Origin: a virus
Length of the DNA stretch: 35,576 nucleotides
IMG/VR virus record: IMGVR_UViG_3300042540_000307
Coordinates: 1 to 35,576 of that record
Strand: one strand, 5' to 3'
A program made the position numbers and the translations under genes. Shown here piece by piece: positions 1-6,972 of this stretch (the first letter of the stretch is position 1; each line of letters starts with the position of its first letter). A model generated the notes under the pieces. The model saw only the letters and a list, made by a program, of their open reading frames with translations, was not told the origin of the DNA and did not search any database.

Positions 1-8
1 CCCCTAAG

Positions 9-272
9 TCAAAACGGCAGCATGTGGCCGGTCGGCCACGGCCTCGGGTCCACGATCCGCAGCGTGCGGTCGTCCTCGGCCTCAACGACAAGGCGGCTGC
101 CGCTCGACTCGCCGCTGGTGAAGCCCGTCACGCGGCCGGCTTCGTAGCCCTGGCCGAAGCTCGGCAGGCGGTACGTGACGCGGTCGCCGATGGCGTGCGG
201 GCCGTAGCCGTACACGTCAGACATGCCGCATGTCGCGGCGAGGTACTCGTTTTCGTGGGGGCAGGTGCTCAT
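9..272 (-). CDS. Small hypothetical protein (87 aa), first gene after a clear promoter
   Basis: I do not recognise the family. The 87-aa product has an N-terminal Cys/His pair (MSTCPHENEY) and a middle part (IGDRVTYRLPSFGQGYEAG) that reads like a small beta-barrel, compatible with a KOW/SH3-type fold, but that is a guess. The start at 272 is chosen over the in-frame ATG at 311 because CACGAAAGGA lies about 9 nt upstream of 272, and the same AAAGGA leader precedes the genes starting at 5612 and 6940. A good sigma70-type promoter (303-330) lies directly upstream, and 311 is too close to it to be a likely start. The gene ends 8 bases from the window edge. Confidence 0.6.
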   Translation of the reverse strand: MSTCPHENEYLAATCGMSDVYGYGPHAIGDRVTYRLPSFGQGYEAGRVTGFTSGESSGSRLVVEAEDDRTLRIVDPRPWPTGHMLPF

Positions 273-302
273 GGGGGCGTGTCCTTTCGTGGGTGGGGTG
301 CC

Positions 303-330
303 GTTATACATGCGTACACTACATCGTCAA
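303..330 (-). promoter_or_regulatory. Sigma70-type promoter for the gene at 9-272
   Basis: On the minus strand TTGACG (325-330) and TATAAC (303-308) are separated by 16 nt. Transcription would start near 296, leaving a short leader with the AAAGGA ribosome-binding site of the downstream gene. It lies in the 312-441 gap, which holds no gene. Confidence 0.65.
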
Positions 331-409
331 CTCATTTTTTCGTGCGTGGCGCACGGGGAAAACATCGATTAGGGGAGTGGAAGTTTTGTACACGGGTCGG
401 TTCTGCTGG

Positions 410-441
410 CGGTAGTTCGGCTATGGTGTAGCGGTAGTTCG
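410..441. repeat. Tandem pair of GCGGTAGTTCG direct repeats upstream of the promoter
   Basis: GCGGTAGTTCG occurs twice, at about 410-420 and 431-441, so the copies start 21 bases apart, close to two helical turns. The related CGGTAGTTGGG lies at about 2085-2095, also in an early non-coding gap. They could be operator half-sites for a phage regulator. Chance copies of CGGTAGTT also occur inside coding regions, so the assignment is weak. Confidence 0.3.
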
Positions 442-585
442 TCAAAGCGTCAAGGCCCCGGCCAAGCCGGCGAGCAGCTCGAGCAGGTCGTGGACGGCGC
501 GGGCCGCCGGGGAATCTGTGCCGAGTTCCTGGCCGATGCGGATTAGCACTAGGGCGGGAAGCAGGCTGTCGATGGTGCGTTTCAC
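442..585 (-). CDS. Small hypothetical protein (47 aa), coupled to the C5 methyltransferase
   Basis: A 47-aa ORF whose GTG start (585-583) overlaps the stop codon of the methyltransferase in a GTGA arrangement, the same coupling used throughout this genome. The longer in-frame form from 666 would overlap the methyltransferase heavily and has basic, low-complexity sequence typical of a shadow. The product is Leu/Ala-rich (LLPALVLIRIGQELG, then LLELLAGLAGALTL) and could be an amphipathic helical peptide. No family recognised. Confidence 0.45.
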   Translation of the reverse strand: MKRTIDSLLPALVLIRIGQELGTDSPAARAVHDLLELLAGLAGALTL

Positions 586-1469
586 GCCAGCACCTCGCTC
601 TCCATTGCGATGATCGCCCGGCCTATCACTTCGACGACCTGGGGCACGACGGCGTTTCCGAGGCATCGCAGTCGGTCCACCCGAGAGGGAACCCCATGAG
701 CCACTCGACCCACGTCGGGTTCAGTAGCCCACCAGCCATCTGCTTGGCTTCCTCCTGCGATGACGCAGCCGCTGAGAGCATGCGGCGGCCCCTCGACCCG
801 GCATTCATTGCGCTGTTGTTGTGGCCCTGGCACGCCGTCGGCGTCGGCCACATCCGCACCGCAATCCCTAGCGACGGCCCTGGCTTGCCTTTGGTCTTGC
901 CGTCCTTGTGATCCTGAACTCGAGCCAAGTACGCGGACACCGGCTCGTCGTGGTTGCCCCTCAATGCATGGAACACTGTCGGCGTGGGCCACAAGCCAGA
1001 CTCGCTCCCTTCGGTGCGGTGCACCAACGGCGGAAGCGGGGATAACGTGCCATTCGCATACGTACCCGACCGAGGCAAACGCCCGCAGGATTCCGTGGAA
1101 CGTGCGGCCTCCGTCATGGTTGAGAAGGCCGATGGGATTTTCAGCCACAAAGAACCTTGGGCTGAGATCCGCAACAACTCGGAGGGCTTCGCCCCACATC
1201 CATCTGTCATCGTTCGCACCTTTCTGCTTGCCAGCGTGGCTGACCGGCTGGCACGGCACGCCCGCACAGATCAGGTCAACTTGCCAATCAGCCAGATCCG
1301 CCACCGGGAACGTCCGAACGTCGCCCCAGCGGGTGACGCCGGGCCAATGCTTCGCCAGCACGCTGCTCGCATAGGCGTCGATCTCAACCTGCCATCGGCA
1401 CTCCATGCCTGCCCGCTCAAGGCCGAGGTCGAAGCCGCCGATCCCGGCGAAGAGTGATCCAAACGTCAT
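582..1469 (-). CDS. dcm-like: DNA (cytosine-5) methyltransferase
   Basis: C5 cytosine methyltransferase of about 295 aa, likely an orphan phage modification enzyme protecting DNA from host restriction. Motif I (FGSLFAGIGGFDLGLERAG) binds SAM; motif IV GVPCQPVS carries the catalytic Cys; motif VI is ENP; motif VIII is GAPHRRERVWLVA; motif X is LGNAVVPQ. The target-recognition region between VIII and X is short and low in complexity. I start at ATG 1469 because AAGGA sits about 9 nt upstream; the ATG at 1478 would overlap that site. No restriction endonuclease is seen nearby. A second frame inside the gene (626-1267) also carries recognisable methyltransferase-associated sequence, reported separately. 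Confidence 0.9.
   Translation of the reverse strand: MTFGSLFAGIGGFDLGLERAGMECRWQVEIDAYASSVLAKHWPGVTRWGDVRTFPVADLADWQVDLICAGVPCQPVSHAGKQKGANDDRWMWGEALRVVADLSPRFFVAENPIGLLNHDGGRTFHGILRAFASVGYVCEWHVIPASAVGAPHRRERVWLVAHADSVPCIEGQPRRAGVRVLGSSSGSQGRQDQRQARAVARDCGADVADADGVPGPQQQRNECRVEGPPHALSGCVIAGGSQADGWWATEPDVGRVAHGVPSRVDRLRCLGNAVVPQVVEVIGRAIIAMESEVLA
626..1267 (-). other. Alternate (+1) frame ORF inside the C5 methyltransferase gene
   Basis: A 213-codon open frame, shifted +1 relative to the methyltransferase. It contains ESGLWPTPTV, RMWPTPTA and LNPTWVEWLMGFPLGWT. As I recall, these are hallmarks of a group of phage proteins annotated as DNA methyltransferase (pattern: GSGLWPTPTA, then LNPEWVEWLMGWP). 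The overlap is exact: the motif VIII region and VADADG of the main frame read as LWPTPTV and WPTPT one base later, and the GRVAHGVPSRVDRL region reads as WVEWLMGFPLGWTD. Whether the frame is translated is unknown. There is no obvious ribosome-binding site, so it could be a fossil of, or donor to, that protein group. Confidence 0.35.
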
Positions 1470-1499
1470 CGGTCGCATCCTTGCAGGGTGAGCGGTTCG

Positions 1500-1724
1500 T
1501 CAAGCAATCCGGCCGTCGTCGTCGCACTGCACGCCAGCCATGCGGGCGAGATCAATGGCATCGTCATCCGTGACACAGAACCGCCGGCCCGAGCCGAGTT
1601 GGCCGTAGACATCCGACACGACAAAGTGCTGGCCGTCCGCGAACTGGATGCACCAAGCCTTCTTGACGCCGACCGTGGCGGCCAGCCGCTTCGCGTTGGT
1701 CAGGTTGTTGCTGGTGGTGTTCAT
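1500..1724 (-). CDS. Small hypothetical protein (74 aa)
   Basis: A 74-aa acidic-to-neutral soluble protein (MNTTSNNLTNAKRLAATVG, then a stretch around CIQFADGQHFVVSDVYG). No family recognised. The start at 1724 is supported by GGGAGACGAACG immediately before the ATG, nearly identical to the leader of the next upstream gene (1753-2016), suggesting duplicated or co-regulated translation starts. It lies between that gene and the C5 methyltransferase, probably in one early transcript. Confidence 0.6.
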   Translation of the reverse strand: MNTTSNNLTNAKRLAATVGVKKAWCIQFADGQHFVVSDVYGQLGSGRRFCVTDDDAIDLARMAGVQCDDDGRIA

Positions 1725-1752
1725 CGTTCGTCTCCCATTTCGTGATGGTCGA

Positions 1753-2016
1753 TCAACCGATTCCGCATGCGGTCTGGATCATGCCGCGGATCGCGTCGGT
1801 CTTGTAGGCGGCGACGGCAGCCTCAACCGTCGCGAACCGCTTGCCCATGCCACGCCAGGCACGGTTCATCGCGTTCTGGACAACCACCTGCACGTAGTTC
1901 GATGCACCACGGCACACCACAACCAGGGCGGCGTGCTTGCCGCACTGCATCTCAACGTAGACGTACTCGTTGCCGAGGGCGTTCTGGCGGCTGGTGTCGA
2001 TTACGTTGATGTCCAT
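1753..2016 (-). CDS. Small hypothetical protein (87 aa)
   Basis: An 87-aa protein starting MDINVIDTSRQNALG. The ATG at 2016 is preferred because GGGAGACGAAACG precedes it; the in-frame ATG at 2052 lacks such a site. The sequence alternates beta-like (YVYVEMQCGKHAALVVVCRG) and helical (FATVEAAVAAYKTDAIRGM) parts, compatible with a small alpha/beta fold. No family recognised. It is the first gene after the 2017-2151 gap and so may head the operon that runs through the C5 methyltransferase. Confidence 0.6.
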   Translation of the reverse strand: MDINVIDTSRQNALGNEYVYVEMQCGKHAALVVVCRGASNYVQVVVQNAMNRAWRGMGKRFATVEAAVAAYKTDAIRGMIQTACGIG

Positions 2017-2065
2017 CGTTTCGTCTCCCGGTTCGCGTCCGTCAGGTCTCATTTGCCTGACGCCC

Positions 2066-2094
2066 GTAGTGTAGGGTATCGGTAGTTGGGCGTC
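2066..2094 (-). promoter_or_regulatory. Possible promoter for the 2016-to-442 early operon
   Basis: On the minus strand TGGACG and TACACT (four of six consensus matches each) are spaced 17 nt apart about 55 nt upstream of the gene starting at 2016. This is weaker than the promoter at 303-330. The gap 2017-2151 also holds a small inverted repeat around CCACAA/TTGTGG (about 2101-2120) and a GGGAAA/TTTCCC pair near 2135-2153 that might terminate the methyltransferase transcript. Confidence 0.3.
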
Positions 2095-2151
2095 CAGCCC
2101 TCCACAAAAAGATTCTTGTGGGGCGTTTTCGCCGGGGAAAACGGGGTTTCC

Positions 2152-3552
2152 CTAGAAAAGCTGGCCCGGCGGGCTTGAGACAGCCGCGATCCTCGCCTTG
2201 GCGATCTCGACGTATTCCGCCTCGCGTTCGATGCCGACGAACCGGAAGCCTTCGAGGATCGCCGCCTTGCCCGTAGATCCCGAGCCCGTGAACGGGTCGA
2301 GCACGATGCCGCCGGGCGGCGTCACGAGGCGGCAGAGGTAACGCATGAGGTCGGTGGGCTTCACGGTGGGGTGCTTGTTGTCGCTGCCCCGATCCGCCTT
2401 GCTCGCCTTAGCGCAGTAGAAGAAGCGGGCGGCGGAGCCGGAGTCGCCAAAGCCTGGGTCGCGTGACTCCCGCTCGTCACGCCCCTTTCCGTACACGTCG
2501 CCATTCCGAAACGCACCGAGACTCGCCTGCCCACCTGTGCTTTTGCTCTGCGGAAACAGCCCCACCACCTCGTCGCTGCCGTCGTGGATGAGGTTCGCGG
2601 GCCAGCGGCCGAGGCTTGTGGTTCCCGCACACCGTGAGCCGTTGAGCGAGCCGCCGAGAGCGTTTTTTGGTGGAAGGCTTGCCGTGGATTCAATCAGCGG
2701 GCGAACGCCGCCATGCACCCTGCACCCATCCACGTTGATCGCCCCCGTGCCATGCGTCTGCACGTTCTCAGCGACGGTGCCGACGAGCGGCTTGCGGGCC
2801 ACGATGATCGGCTCCCAGGCGGGCTTGAGGGCAGTGCCCCATCCGGACCACTGGCGAGCGGCGTCGGTGTGTGCATGAGACTTCGTGATTTCCCCTCGCC
2901 ACTGCCCAGCGCCGTTATTCATCGTCACGCCGCCGATACCGGTTTCATATCGCTCGTAGACCTGGCGCTCGGCCATGTTGCGGCTCTCAACGCTGCGGAT
3001 ATCGGCTTCGCGCTCCACCCATTCGGGCACATCGCCCAGCAGATGGCGGCACTGCTCTAAGTGCTCCCGCGTCATGATCGCGGGCTGGCTACCGGCGGTC
3101 GTGTAGTGGCCGCCCATGTTGGTGCCAGTGGCCTCGTCGATCTGACGAGATGTGACGCCAGTGGAGCGGACCCAGGTAGTGAAACGGAGGCGGCGGCGCT
3201 CCTGTTCTTCGCTGGCGTCCATCTTGTCAATCGCCTTGCTCACGTCGTGCGACTTCGGAAAGCCGCTGCCGTAAACCCACATCACGCAGTCCCGAATCTC
3301 CCAGCCCGCGTCCTCGATGGCACAGGCGAGCCGGTGATAGGTGCGAGTCCCGCCGAACGCGAGCAGGTGGGCTCCTGGCTTAGCCACGCGGAGGGCTTCG
3401 GTCCAGAACTCCACGCCCGGCACGCCGTGGTCCCAGCCCTTGCCCATGAACGACAAGCCGTAGGGCGGATCGCTCACGATGGCGTCAACGCTCTCGGCGT
3501 CGAGCGTCGCCATGACCTCGCGGCAGTCGCCGTGGTGGATCGTCCATGACAT
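2152..3552 (-). CDS. Site-specific DNA methyltransferase (N4-cytosine/N6-adenine type)
   Basis: A 466-aa amino-methyltransferase with motif order as in the beta class: catalytic DPPYGLSF (motif IV) about 30 residues in, then the C-terminal SAM-binding motif LDPFTGSGSTGKAAI preceded by HPTVKPTDLMRYL. This order is typical of phage DNA methylases (N6_N4_Mtase). The roughly 250-residue middle, including ETGIGGVTMNNGAGQWRGE, is probably the recognition domain. The enzyme would modify phage DNA; with the C5 enzyme it gives two independent orphan methylations. The ATG at 3552 lies directly behind a perfect 7-bp hairpin (3553-3569) and lacks a normal ribosome-binding site, hinting at translational control. 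Confidence 0.93.
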   Translation of the reverse strand: MSWTIHHGDCREVMATLDAESVDAIVSDPPYGLSFMGKGWDHGVPGVEFWTEALRVAKPGAHLLAFGGTRTYHRLACAIEDAGWEIRDCVMWVYGSGFPKSHDVSKAIDKMDASEEQERRRLRFTTWVRSTGVTSRQIDEATGTNMGGHYTTAGSQPAIMTREHLEQCRHLLGDVPEWVEREADIRSVESRNMAERQVYERYETGIGGVTMNNGAGQWRGEITKSHAHTDAARQWSGWGTALKPAWEPIIVARKPLVGTVAENVQTHGTGAINVDGCRVHGGVRPLIESTASLPPKNALGGSLNGSRCAGTTSLGRWPANLIHDGSDEVVGLFPQSKSTGGQASLGAFRNGDVYGKGRDERESRDPGFGDSGSAARFFYCAKASKADRGSDNKHPTVKPTDLMRYLCRLVTPPGGIVLDPFTGSGSTGKAAILEGFRFVGIEREAEYVEIAKARIAAVSSPPGQLF

Positions 3553-3569
3553 GCCGCCAGCGTGGCGGC
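3553..3569 (-). promoter_or_regulatory. Hairpin abutting the methyltransferase start codon
   Basis: GCCGCCA-CGC-TGGCGGC is a perfect 7-bp stem with a 3-nt loop, and its last base touches the ATG at 3552. It replaces the usual Shine-Dalgarno position. It could be a DNA operator (self-control by the enzyme) or an RNA structure restraining initiation; a chance palindrome cannot be excluded. Confidence 0.4.
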
Positions 3570-3587
3570 AACGTCAAGCAAGCTGGC

Positions 3588-3866
3588 CTAGCGACTCCGC
3601 TTGGCGGTCTTCTTCTTGGCACGCTTTGCGGCCGGCCGCTTGGCTAGGTGCTTCTTTCCCACAGCCCTGGTCGTCAGGGCGTCTCGAGCCTCCCTGGCGG
3701 CCTCCACGGGGATTAGCCAGACGCGCTCGCCGATCCGGCGGCCCCGCAGCTTTCCCTCGCGGAGCAGGATGCGGACCCAACCGTCCGTGCAGCCCATGAA
3801 CTCGACGGCCTCCGCGACCGTGAGGTACTCGCCGCCGTCGATTTTCTGCGGTGCCATTGCGACCAT
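3588..3866 (-). CDS. Excisionase-like HTH protein with a Lys/Arg-rich tail
   Basis: A 92-aa protein with an N-terminal MerR/excisionase-type winged helix (EYLTVAEAVEFMGCTDGWVR, then LREGKLRGRRIGERVWLIP), followed by a tail of Lys, Arg and Ala (KKHLAKRPAAKRAKKKTAK) resembling histone H1-type tails. It sits divergent to the integrase, the usual place for a recombination directionality factor, so excisionase or lysogeny control is the best inference. The promoter at 3873-3900 would start transcription at about the A of the ATG at 3866, implying a leaderless message; an internal ATG at 3857 is also possible. Confidence 0.75.
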   Translation of the reverse strand: MVAMAPQKIDGGEYLTVAEAVEFMGCTDGWVRILLREGKLRGRRIGERVWLIPVEAAREARDALTTRAVGKKHLAKRPAAKRAKKKTAKRSR

Positions 3867-3872
3867 GCCCCA

Positions 3873-3900
3873 ATACTAACGGCGATCGTTACTTGGTCAA
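3873..3900 (-). promoter_or_regulatory. Promoter of the HTH gene, predicted leaderless
   Basis: TTGACC (3895-3900) and TAGTAT (3873-3878) are 16 nt apart on the minus strand. Only 6 nt lie between the -10 box and the ATG at 3866-3864, so transcription would begin at the start codon itself. The opposite strand of this gap holds a possible integrase -10 (TATACT, 3987-3992) without a good -35. The attachment site may also lie here but cannot be recognised. Confidence 0.5.
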
Positions 3901-4025
3901 ACTGCCCAACCTTTGCCACCGGCCGGCAGGTCGCCGTACAGTGGTGAACAGAACATCCAGCGGAGGGCATGGCGGTTGTACTTTTGTATACTAGTGGACT
4001 AGAACACACGAAACGGAGGTGGGTC

Positions 4026-4949
4026 ATGGCGATGTCGCTGCGGGAATTGCTGGTCGATCGGTACGCACCGTTGCGTGGGCTGGGCGACAGGTCGGTGGAG
4101 TTGTTTTCTCAGTCTATCGACCGGCTCGAGGAGTTCCTTGGGCGGCCGGCAACGGTGGCGGACTTCACGGATCTGACGATGGCTAAGTTTCTCCGGTGGC
4201 GCTCTACGACGCCCTGTAAGGGCCGTATCCCAGCCCCTGCCACCGTCGGCAAGGACCGGGCCCATTTGGCGAGCCTGGCGAACCTGGCGGCCCGGAAGCG
4301 GATCATCGCCGAGTTCGTGGATTTCCCACGGTTGAAGGTGCCCAAGAAGCCGCCACGCGGGTACACGGTCGAGGAAGTGTCCGCCCTTATCCGACAGGCC
4401 CGCTTCCGCACCGGGAGCGTCGGGCCCGTCCCGGCGGCCTGGCTTTGGATGACGATCGTGCGGGCCGAGTGGGAGACCGGTGAGCGTGTCGGTGCCCTCC
4501 TGCGGCTGCGGTGGCCAGAGGTAGACCTCGACCGGCGGTCGTTCACCCTGCTCGGCGAGACACGGAAGGATCACCTAACCAGCATCGAGAGGTCCATCAG
4601 CGGCGAGCTTGTGGCGTGGCTCAAGCCGCACGCCCAGGCGTCCGGGCTTGTCTGGCCGTGGCTCGAGCACCGCAAGGAGAACAGCTTCTACACGTCGTTC
4701 AGGGGGATGTGCCGCCGGGCCGGCGTCACGCCACGGGGCACGCACGCCATCCGCAAGAGCAGCGGCTCCTATGTCAAGGCCGGCGGCGGCGATGCCACCG
4801 AGCACCTGGGCCACGCCAACCCACGGACGACGCGAGACCACTACTTCGACACCAGGATCACCGGGCGGCAGTCCGCCCTAGACTTCCTGCCGCCGCTCGA
4901 CCTGAACGGGCCGCCGACAAATCCTAGGCAGTTGCCGCCAAGTACCTAG
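4026..4949 (+). CDS. int: Tyrosine recombinase (phage integrase)
   Basis: A 307-aa tyrosine recombinase for integration and excision, and the only plus-strand gene. The first 100 or so residues form a SAM-like core-binding domain (LRELLVDRYAPLRGLGDRSV). The catalytic domain has Arg-I in WETGERVGALLRLRWPEVD, a Lys in ETRKDH, HAIRKS (His and Arg-II), the second His in EHLGHANPRTT and the nucleophile Tyr in DHYFD. The start at 4026 is preferred over 3969 because CGGAGGTG lies 6 nt upstream. Its presence argues for a temperate phage. It converges with the gene ending at 5013. Confidence 0.93.
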   Translation: MAMSLRELLVDRYAPLRGLGDRSVELFSQSIDRLEEFLGRPATVADFTDLTMAKFLRWRSTTPCKGRIPAPATVGKDRAHLASLANLAARKRIIAEFVDFPRLKVPKKPPRGYTVEEVSALIRQARFRTGSVGPVPAAWLWMTIVRAEWETGERVGALLRLRWPEVDLDRRSFTLLGETRKDHLTSIERSISGELVAWLKPHAQASGLVWPWLEHRKENSFYTSFRGMCRRAGVTPRGTHAIRKSSGSYVKAGGGDATEHLGHANPRTTRDHYFDTRITGRQSALDFLPPLDLNGPPTNPRQLPPST

Positions 4950-5012
4950 GAAACGCCAACGAACCGGGCACGGCGCGGAGCTGCTGCGGGGAAAGGATGA
5001 ACCCGCTGCCTC

Positions 5013-5612
5013 TCAACGCGCCGGCCCGGATTGTTCCTCGCGGTGAAGCAGCAGGGCGAGCAGAGAGTAAGACGCCAGGTCGAAGAGGTTGTCCTCGAGG
5101 CTCTCGTTGTCGAGCCGGCCCGTGGCGTTGTACGTCGCGAGCCGCGTCACCTTGTCCGAGAGCCGCACCATCGCGCCCTTCCAATCGGGGATGCCCACGA
5201 ACTGCGCGCCGTTGCGAATATTGGCGAGCGGGTCGTCGCCAGACGGGCAGCCGTAGTCTCGACTCTTACGCCGGTGCATTTCCTTCAAGGCATCGCACAG
5301 GTCAAAGAACGCCTGACTCGTCGGGTGAACGTCGCGAGCCTCCGTTTGCAAGTCCTCGGTACTTGGGTAAAACCTCCGAGGCTCCGGCACCGCGAACCGC
5401 TCGATCACCTCGGCGGCGCTCCAGCCACGCGGAGCCTGTTGCGAAACCTCTGCCACGATGTTTTCGGTCATAGATTCCGTATCAGTCCTTGCGGTGATCG
5501 TGCGCGTCTCGGTGTCCGTAAGTTCGACGTATTCGTCGTAGGTGCCGGTGGCCAGCCTCGCCTCGACGGCCCTGCGAAGTGCGGCGTTGGAGTCCTCGAG
5601 CGTCTGCGTCAT
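5013..5612 (-). CDS. Nmad1/DUF1599-like nucleotide-modification-associated protein
   Basis: A 199-aa protein whose C-terminal half (KSRDYG, then GDDPLANIRNGAQFVGI, VRLSDKVTRL and EDNLFDLASYSLLALLL) matches the pattern I know from the DUF1599/nucleotide modification associated domain 1 family. These are alpha-helical, MazG-like proteins often found near phage DNA modification genes. They may bind or hydrolyse nucleotides, but the biochemical role here is unproven. The N-terminal 60 residues are Thr/Glu-rich and unassigned. The start at 5612 has CACGAAAGGA upstream; an internal ATG at 5471 would give the domain without the extension. Confidence 0.65.
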   Translation of the reverse strand: MTQTLEDSNAALRRAVEARLATGTYDEYVELTDTETRTITARTDTESMTENIVAEVSQQAPRGWSAAEVIERFAVPEPRRFYPSTEDLQTEARDVHPTSQAFFDLCDALKEMHRRKSRDYGCPSGDDPLANIRNGAQFVGIPDWKGAMVRLSDKVTRLATYNATGRLDNESLEDNLFDLASYSLLALLLHREEQSGPAR

Positions 5613-5655
5613 GGCGTTCCTTTCGTGAATGGAAAACCGCAGTCTGCGGCGTCGG

Positions 5656-6657
5656 TCAAGCGGACCGCACGGTGCCGTCGCTCATCACGCGGTAGTTGTT
5701 CACGTCGAACGCACCGCGCTCGTGAACCGTGACCATGGCGAAGCCGTGATTCCAGCGGTTGATGACGCTGTACTCGGGCCGCAGGTCGCACAGGCACCCA
5801 GTGCTCCAGCATCCGGTCTCGTGGTGCCACATATCCGACTCGGCGTGGTTGCTCGTCCGGTGCGAATGGCCGACGAGCACCGTTGAGAGCGTTCGCAAGA
5901 ACGCACCTCGAGCGACGTTGACCGGGGCAGACATGCCCTTCGGCAACTCGTGGCCGTGCAGCACCGGCAGCTTGCCCAGCATCACCGGGCGCTGGTCGTC
6001 CACCAGGGCGACGCCGTGCTTGTCGAGGTCGAGCCACGCACACAGCGACATGCGCGGGTCGTCACTAATTTCGGCGGCGTGCTGCCAGAGCCAATGGACC
6101 CAGCGTTCTTCATGATTTCCGAGTTTGTAAACGATCGGGATCTCTGGGAACTGTTGCCGGAGGTAAGCGATGAAGTCTCGCACCGCCCCGAGCTCAGCTT
6201 TGAAGTCCCGTTGCTTCGGGTCCTTCATGTAGCGACTGATGGCGTAGAAGTCGGCGATGTCACCGTTCAGCAAGAGACCGGCAAGGCTCTGCTGTTTCAG
6301 GTGGCCAACGGCCGCAGCCACGGCGAGCTCGGAGTGATACGGGACATGCACGTCGCTCAGGATGCCGACCGGGCCGAGCACCTTCATCACATGCGGCGTC
6401 CACTCCTGCGCCATGCTTTTGGGCATCGCGAAGACCTCGCCAGCCTTGCGCGGCTTCCGGGGCGACGTGGCCTTCGTCTGCTGGCGATGGTGTTTGCCAT
6501 GCACGCCGAACTGCCGCCTGATTCTGGCGCGTGCCTGCTCCATCGTGATGGCGTTATTGCTCTCTTGCACCAGGCGGCGAGCCAGCGTGCGGGCCGGCGC
6601 GTTAGGGTGCGTGCGGCACAGCCGCTTGGCAGCGTCTGCGATCGGGTCAGTCGGCAT
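5656..6657 (-). CDS. Calcineurin-like metallophosphoesterase with N-terminal helical DNA-binding-like region
   Basis: A 333-aa phosphoesterase. Metal-binding motifs appear in family order: LSDVHVPYH, NGDIADF, LGNHEERW, VLHGHE and VGHSHR, all needed for a dinuclear metal centre. The first 55 residues (AKRLCRTHPNAPARTLARRL, then MEQARARIRRQFGVHG) look like a helix-turn-helix segment often fused to phage metallophosphoesterases. The substrate is unknown; nucleic acid or nucleotide processing is plausible. AAGGAGGAACGCG precedes the ATG at 6657, inside the last codons of the SprT-like gene, so the two are coupled. Confidence 0.88.
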   Translation of the reverse strand: MPTDPIADAAKRLCRTHPNAPARTLARRLVQESNNAITMEQARARIRRQFGVHGKHHRQQTKATSPRKPRKAGEVFAMPKSMAQEWTPHVMKVLGPVGILSDVHVPYHSELAVAAAVGHLKQQSLAGLLLNGDIADFYAISRYMKDPKQRDFKAELGAVRDFIAYLRQQFPEIPIVYKLGNHEERWVHWLWQHAAEISDDPRMSLCAWLDLDKHGVALVDDQRPVMLGKLPVLHGHELPKGMSAPVNVARGAFLRTLSTVLVGHSHRTSNHAESDMWHHETGCWSTGCLCDLRPEYSVINRWNHGFAMVTVHERGAFDVNNYRVMSDGTVRSA

Positions 6658-6940
6658 CGCGTTCCTCCTTGAACTTGAGCGCCGTCAACGTCCTCCGAAT
6701 TACCTTCGCCGTCTCTGTCACGGCGTGCTCGCTAATCGTGGAGCCGAGGCACGCGTGGAGCAGCTCGTGGACGACCGTCTCGAGCTTGGCACCGCCACGC
6801 AGCCGCTCGTCTACCAAGATCCTGCGCGGCTTCGCTGCGTTCTCGAAAAACGTCCACCCGGCGGCGTCGCCCGACAACTTGGTGAACTTCAGCGTCCACC
6901 GGCGACCGTCGATGGTGACGTGGTGCGTGCGTGCCACGGG
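6647..6940 (-). CDS. SprT-like/minimal zinc metallopeptidase-type protein
   Basis: A 97-aa protein with VVHELLHACLG, an HExxH zinc site, followed by ISEHAVTETAK, which may supply the third ligand. The architecture resembles short SprT-like phage proteins. The GTG at 6940 is preferred as start because GCGAAAGGACTGCCC precedes it, matching other AAAGGA leaders here; the 109-aa form from 6976 lacks this. It could be a regulator or protease acting on DNA-bound proteins, by analogy to SprT/Spartan, but it lacks any obvious C-terminal zinc ribbon. It overlaps the metallophosphoesterase start by 11 nt. Confidence 0.65.
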   Translation of the reverse strand, partial: PVARTHHVTIDGRRWTLKFTKLSGDAAGWTFFENAAKPRRILVDERLRGGAKLETVVHELLHACLGSTISEHAVTETAKVIRRTLTALKFKEERDAD

Positions 6941-6972
6941 CAGTCCTTTCGCCCGTGATTGTGGAAAACGTG

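Noticed and set aside
4923-4950. CCTAGG repeated on both sides of a short segment at the end of the integrase gene, as a possible att core
   Set aside because: A 6-bp palindrome repeated once is expected by chance, and it lies partly in coding sequence. The real attachment site cannot be recognised without the host junction.
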